NCBI RefSeq assembly: GCF_937997595.1
Contig: NZ_CALKTS010000239.1
Location: 1-6,627, forward strand
Reading direction: 5' to 3'
DNA: 6,627 nt
From: an uncultured Campylobacter sp.
GTDB taxonomy: Bacteria > Campylobacterota > Campylobacteria > Campylobacterales > Campylobacteraceae
Shown here: positions 5,723-6,627 of the stretch, piece by piece
Layout: every line of letters starts with the position of its first letter
Position numbering within the stretch: the first letter of the stretch is position 1
The notes under the pieces: model-generated
What the model saw: the letters and a program-made list of their open reading frames with translations, nothing else
The model's database searches: none
Told to the model about the DNA's origin: nothing
Made by a program: the position numbers and the translations under genes

Positions 5723-6169
5723 ATGGACATAAACGGACTTGTAAATATGGTCTCTGCACTCAAAAGCGACGATAAAAATTTAAGAGAATTTCAAAGCGGT
5801 CCGGTCGCTTTTATCGAAAAATTTCTAGGCGTGGACCTGCCTGACGATCAGATAAATGCGATAATTGCGGGCATCAGCTCAAATTTTTTAAGCAAAAGCG
5901 AAAGCGGCGAATCTAGCTCGCTGGGCTCGATGCTGGGCGGACTTTTGGGCGGCGGCGAGGACGTACAAGCAAACGCCGTCGATAGCAAAGGGGTGGATTT
6001 TAGCGCGCTGATCGGCAAAATCGCAAGCGCCAAGCTCGACCTCAACGGCGACGGCAAAATCGATATCAACGACGCAAGTAGCTTTTTGGGCGATCTTTTA
6101 GGAGGCGGCGCAAACGGCGAAAATAAGGGATTAAATTTAGGCAGCCTGCTAAAAACGTTTAAAATTTAA
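5723..6169 (+). CDS. Small acidic Gly-rich protein with one EF-hand/dockerin-type calcium loop
   Basis: The product has 148 residues and no signal peptide. The N-terminal third (1-56) is helical, with the motif FIEKFLGVDLPDDQINAIIA (30-49). A Ser/Glu linker leads to the Gly-rich segment LGSMLGGLLGGG (67-78). A calcium loop follows at 106-117, D-L-N-G-D-G-K-I-D-I-N-D, with ligands D106, N108, D110, D114 and D117; Asp at position 12 is as in dockerin-type loops rather than the Glu of classical EF-hands. A second Gly-rich segment, FLGDLLGGGANG (121-132), and a short tail LGSLLKTFKI finish it. I do not recognise the family; the Gly-Leu segments recall DUF937 (YidB-like) proteins. The start abuts the yegP stop with no gap and has an AAGGAGG site, so the two are probably coupled. 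Calcium binding is likely from the motif; the role is unknown. Confidence 0.85.
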   Translation: MDINGLVNMVSALKSDDKNLREFQSGPVAFIEKFLGVDLPDDQINAIIAGISSNFLSKSESGESSSLGSMLGGLLGGGEDVQANAVDSKGVDFSALIGKIASAKLDLNGDGKIDINDASSFLGDLLGGGANGENKGLNLGSLLKTFKI

Positions 6170-6172
6170 ACG
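6156..6172 (+). repeat. Inverted repeat across the stop codon of the EF-hand gene
   Basis: CGTTTAAA and TTTAAACG flank a single A, and the repeat spans the TAA at 6167-6169. It is AT-rich and would form only a short stem, so it is noted as sequence structure rather than as a proven terminator. Confidence 0.3.
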
Positions 6173-6186
6173 AGCTAAATTTCAAA

Positions 6187-6249
6187 CGCAGGCCGGATTT
6201 TGCGCGACGATATTTAAATTTGCGCGCGCTATTTTAATCCGCGCCTGCG
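6187..6249 (+). terminator. Long imperfect hairpin after the EF-hand gene, possible operon end
   Basis: CGCAGGC-CGGATT (6187-6199) pairs with AATCCGCGCCTGCG (6236-6249), with one bulged base. Further GCGCG blocks inside could extend the stem around an AT-rich loop. It begins 18 bases after the stop at 6169, a normal place for the end of the yegP operon. No T-tract follows, so it may stabilise the 3' end rather than terminate. Confidence 0.35.
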
Positions 6250-6324
6250 CACTACAGCGCTCGCGTGAAAGATTTAAATTTACGCTACGTTGCACTCAAA
6301 AAAACCTCGCATTCAAGCAAGATG

Positions 6325-6363
6325 GGCTTAAATTTAGAGCAAGACGGTGTTTAAATTTAAGCC
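6325..6363 (+). terminator. Perfect 12-bp inverted repeat in the right spacer, possible terminator
   Basis: GGCTTAAATTTA (6325-6336) pairs perfectly with TAAATTTAAGCC (6352-6363) around a 15-base loop. A weak pyrimidine stretch (GCTTCTTTG) and then an ATTTTATTTAT segment follow. The stem is built from the TTAAATTTAA word common here. It may be a second terminator for the yegP operon. Confidence 0.35.
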
Positions 6364-6588
6364 GCTTCTTTGTAGCATTTTATTTATGCTGCCGCGACAT
6401 AGCGCCCTGCTCCGCTCTTTTGATCGCCCATATTGAGCTAAAACAACCACACACTTCTGCTTTAAATTTTATCTTTGCTCTTTAACGTCCGCTTTAAATT
6501 TAGTCGCTCTTTGGCTCGGTTTTATTTTGCTATCCATTCAAATTCCCACGTAGCGCGCCATAGCATGTGATTAAATTTTAAAAACGGC

Positions 6589-6624
6589 TATAAATTAAGC
6601 GCGAAAGAGTTCGCCTAAAAAGGA
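6589..6624 (+). promoter_or_regulatory. Promoter -10 and ribosome binding site of a gene starting past the window
   Basis: TATAAAT at 6589-6595 is a good -10 box. AAAAAGGA at 6617-6624 is a good Shine-Dalgarno, and the window ends three bases later, where a start codon would be expected within a few bases. A 5-bp stem, GCGAA (6601-6605) with TTCGC (6610-6614), lies between them and could fold in the leader. Confidence 0.5.
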
Positions 6625-6627
6625 TAT

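Larger units (their letters stand above)
6170..6627. other. Right-end spacer of about 460 bases, no gene seen
   Basis: The stretch holds the two inverted repeats described, about eight AAATTT words, and a promoter with ribosome binding site at the far right. Short frames on the minus strand (for example a 22-codon one beginning MDSKIKPSQ near 6539) lack a proper ribosome binding site, and I do not call them. Confidence 0.5.

Noticed and set aside
6500..6580. Short leftward peptides (14-22 codons) as a leader peptide or small protein
   Set aside because: Their starts lack a convincing ribosome binding site, the frames overlap each other, and no downstream leftward gene exists for them to regulate.

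Overview
The window looks like the chromosome of a Campylobacter of the oral, higher-GC group (C. gracilis, C. rectus, C. showae and relatives), with C. gracilis my best guess. The reasons are a mixed base composition, gene families that fit the genus, AAGGA-type ribosome binding sites, TAAAAT/TATAAT -10 boxes without clear -35 boxes, and a striking excess of the word AAATTT in the spacers. This is inference from style, not a database match.

Layout. Positions 1-128 hold the end of a rightward gene I cannot name. Positions 129-561 have no convincing gene but are rich in hairpins, including a perfect 15-bp inverted repeat at 419-456 that may end leftward transcription. Leftward genes then fill 732-5243: a DUF3137 membrane protein (732-2117), a PatB/MalY-type cystathionine beta-lyase/aminotransferase (2315-3508), a DUF3737 beta-helix protein (3510-4352), and a small exported His-tailed protein (4764-5243). 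A divergent AT-rich promoter region (5244-5359) separates these from a rightward pair: a two-repeat YegP/DUF1508 protein (5360-5722) and a small acidic, Gly-rich protein with one EF-hand/dockerin-type calcium loop (5723-6169). The last 458 bases hold inverted repeats and a promoter plus ribosome binding site for a gene that starts just beyond the window.

How the genes work together. Two tight pairs stand out. DUF3737 and PatB are one base apart, with the PatB ribosome binding site inside the DUF3737 gene, so the uncharacterised beta-helix protein and the PLP enzyme are probably made together. YegP and the EF-hand protein abut with no spacer, and a near-perfect Shine-Dalgarno sequence lies in the end of yegP. 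The exported protein probably acts in the periplasm, perhaps with a metal. No mobile element, CRISPR array, rRNA or tRNA was seen.

Most worth following: the roughly 57 AAATTT words, the 11-rung Cys-marked beta-helix coupled to PatB, the apparent duplication of the coil-plus-membrane-hairpin module in the DUF3137 protein, and the YegP/EF-hand pair.
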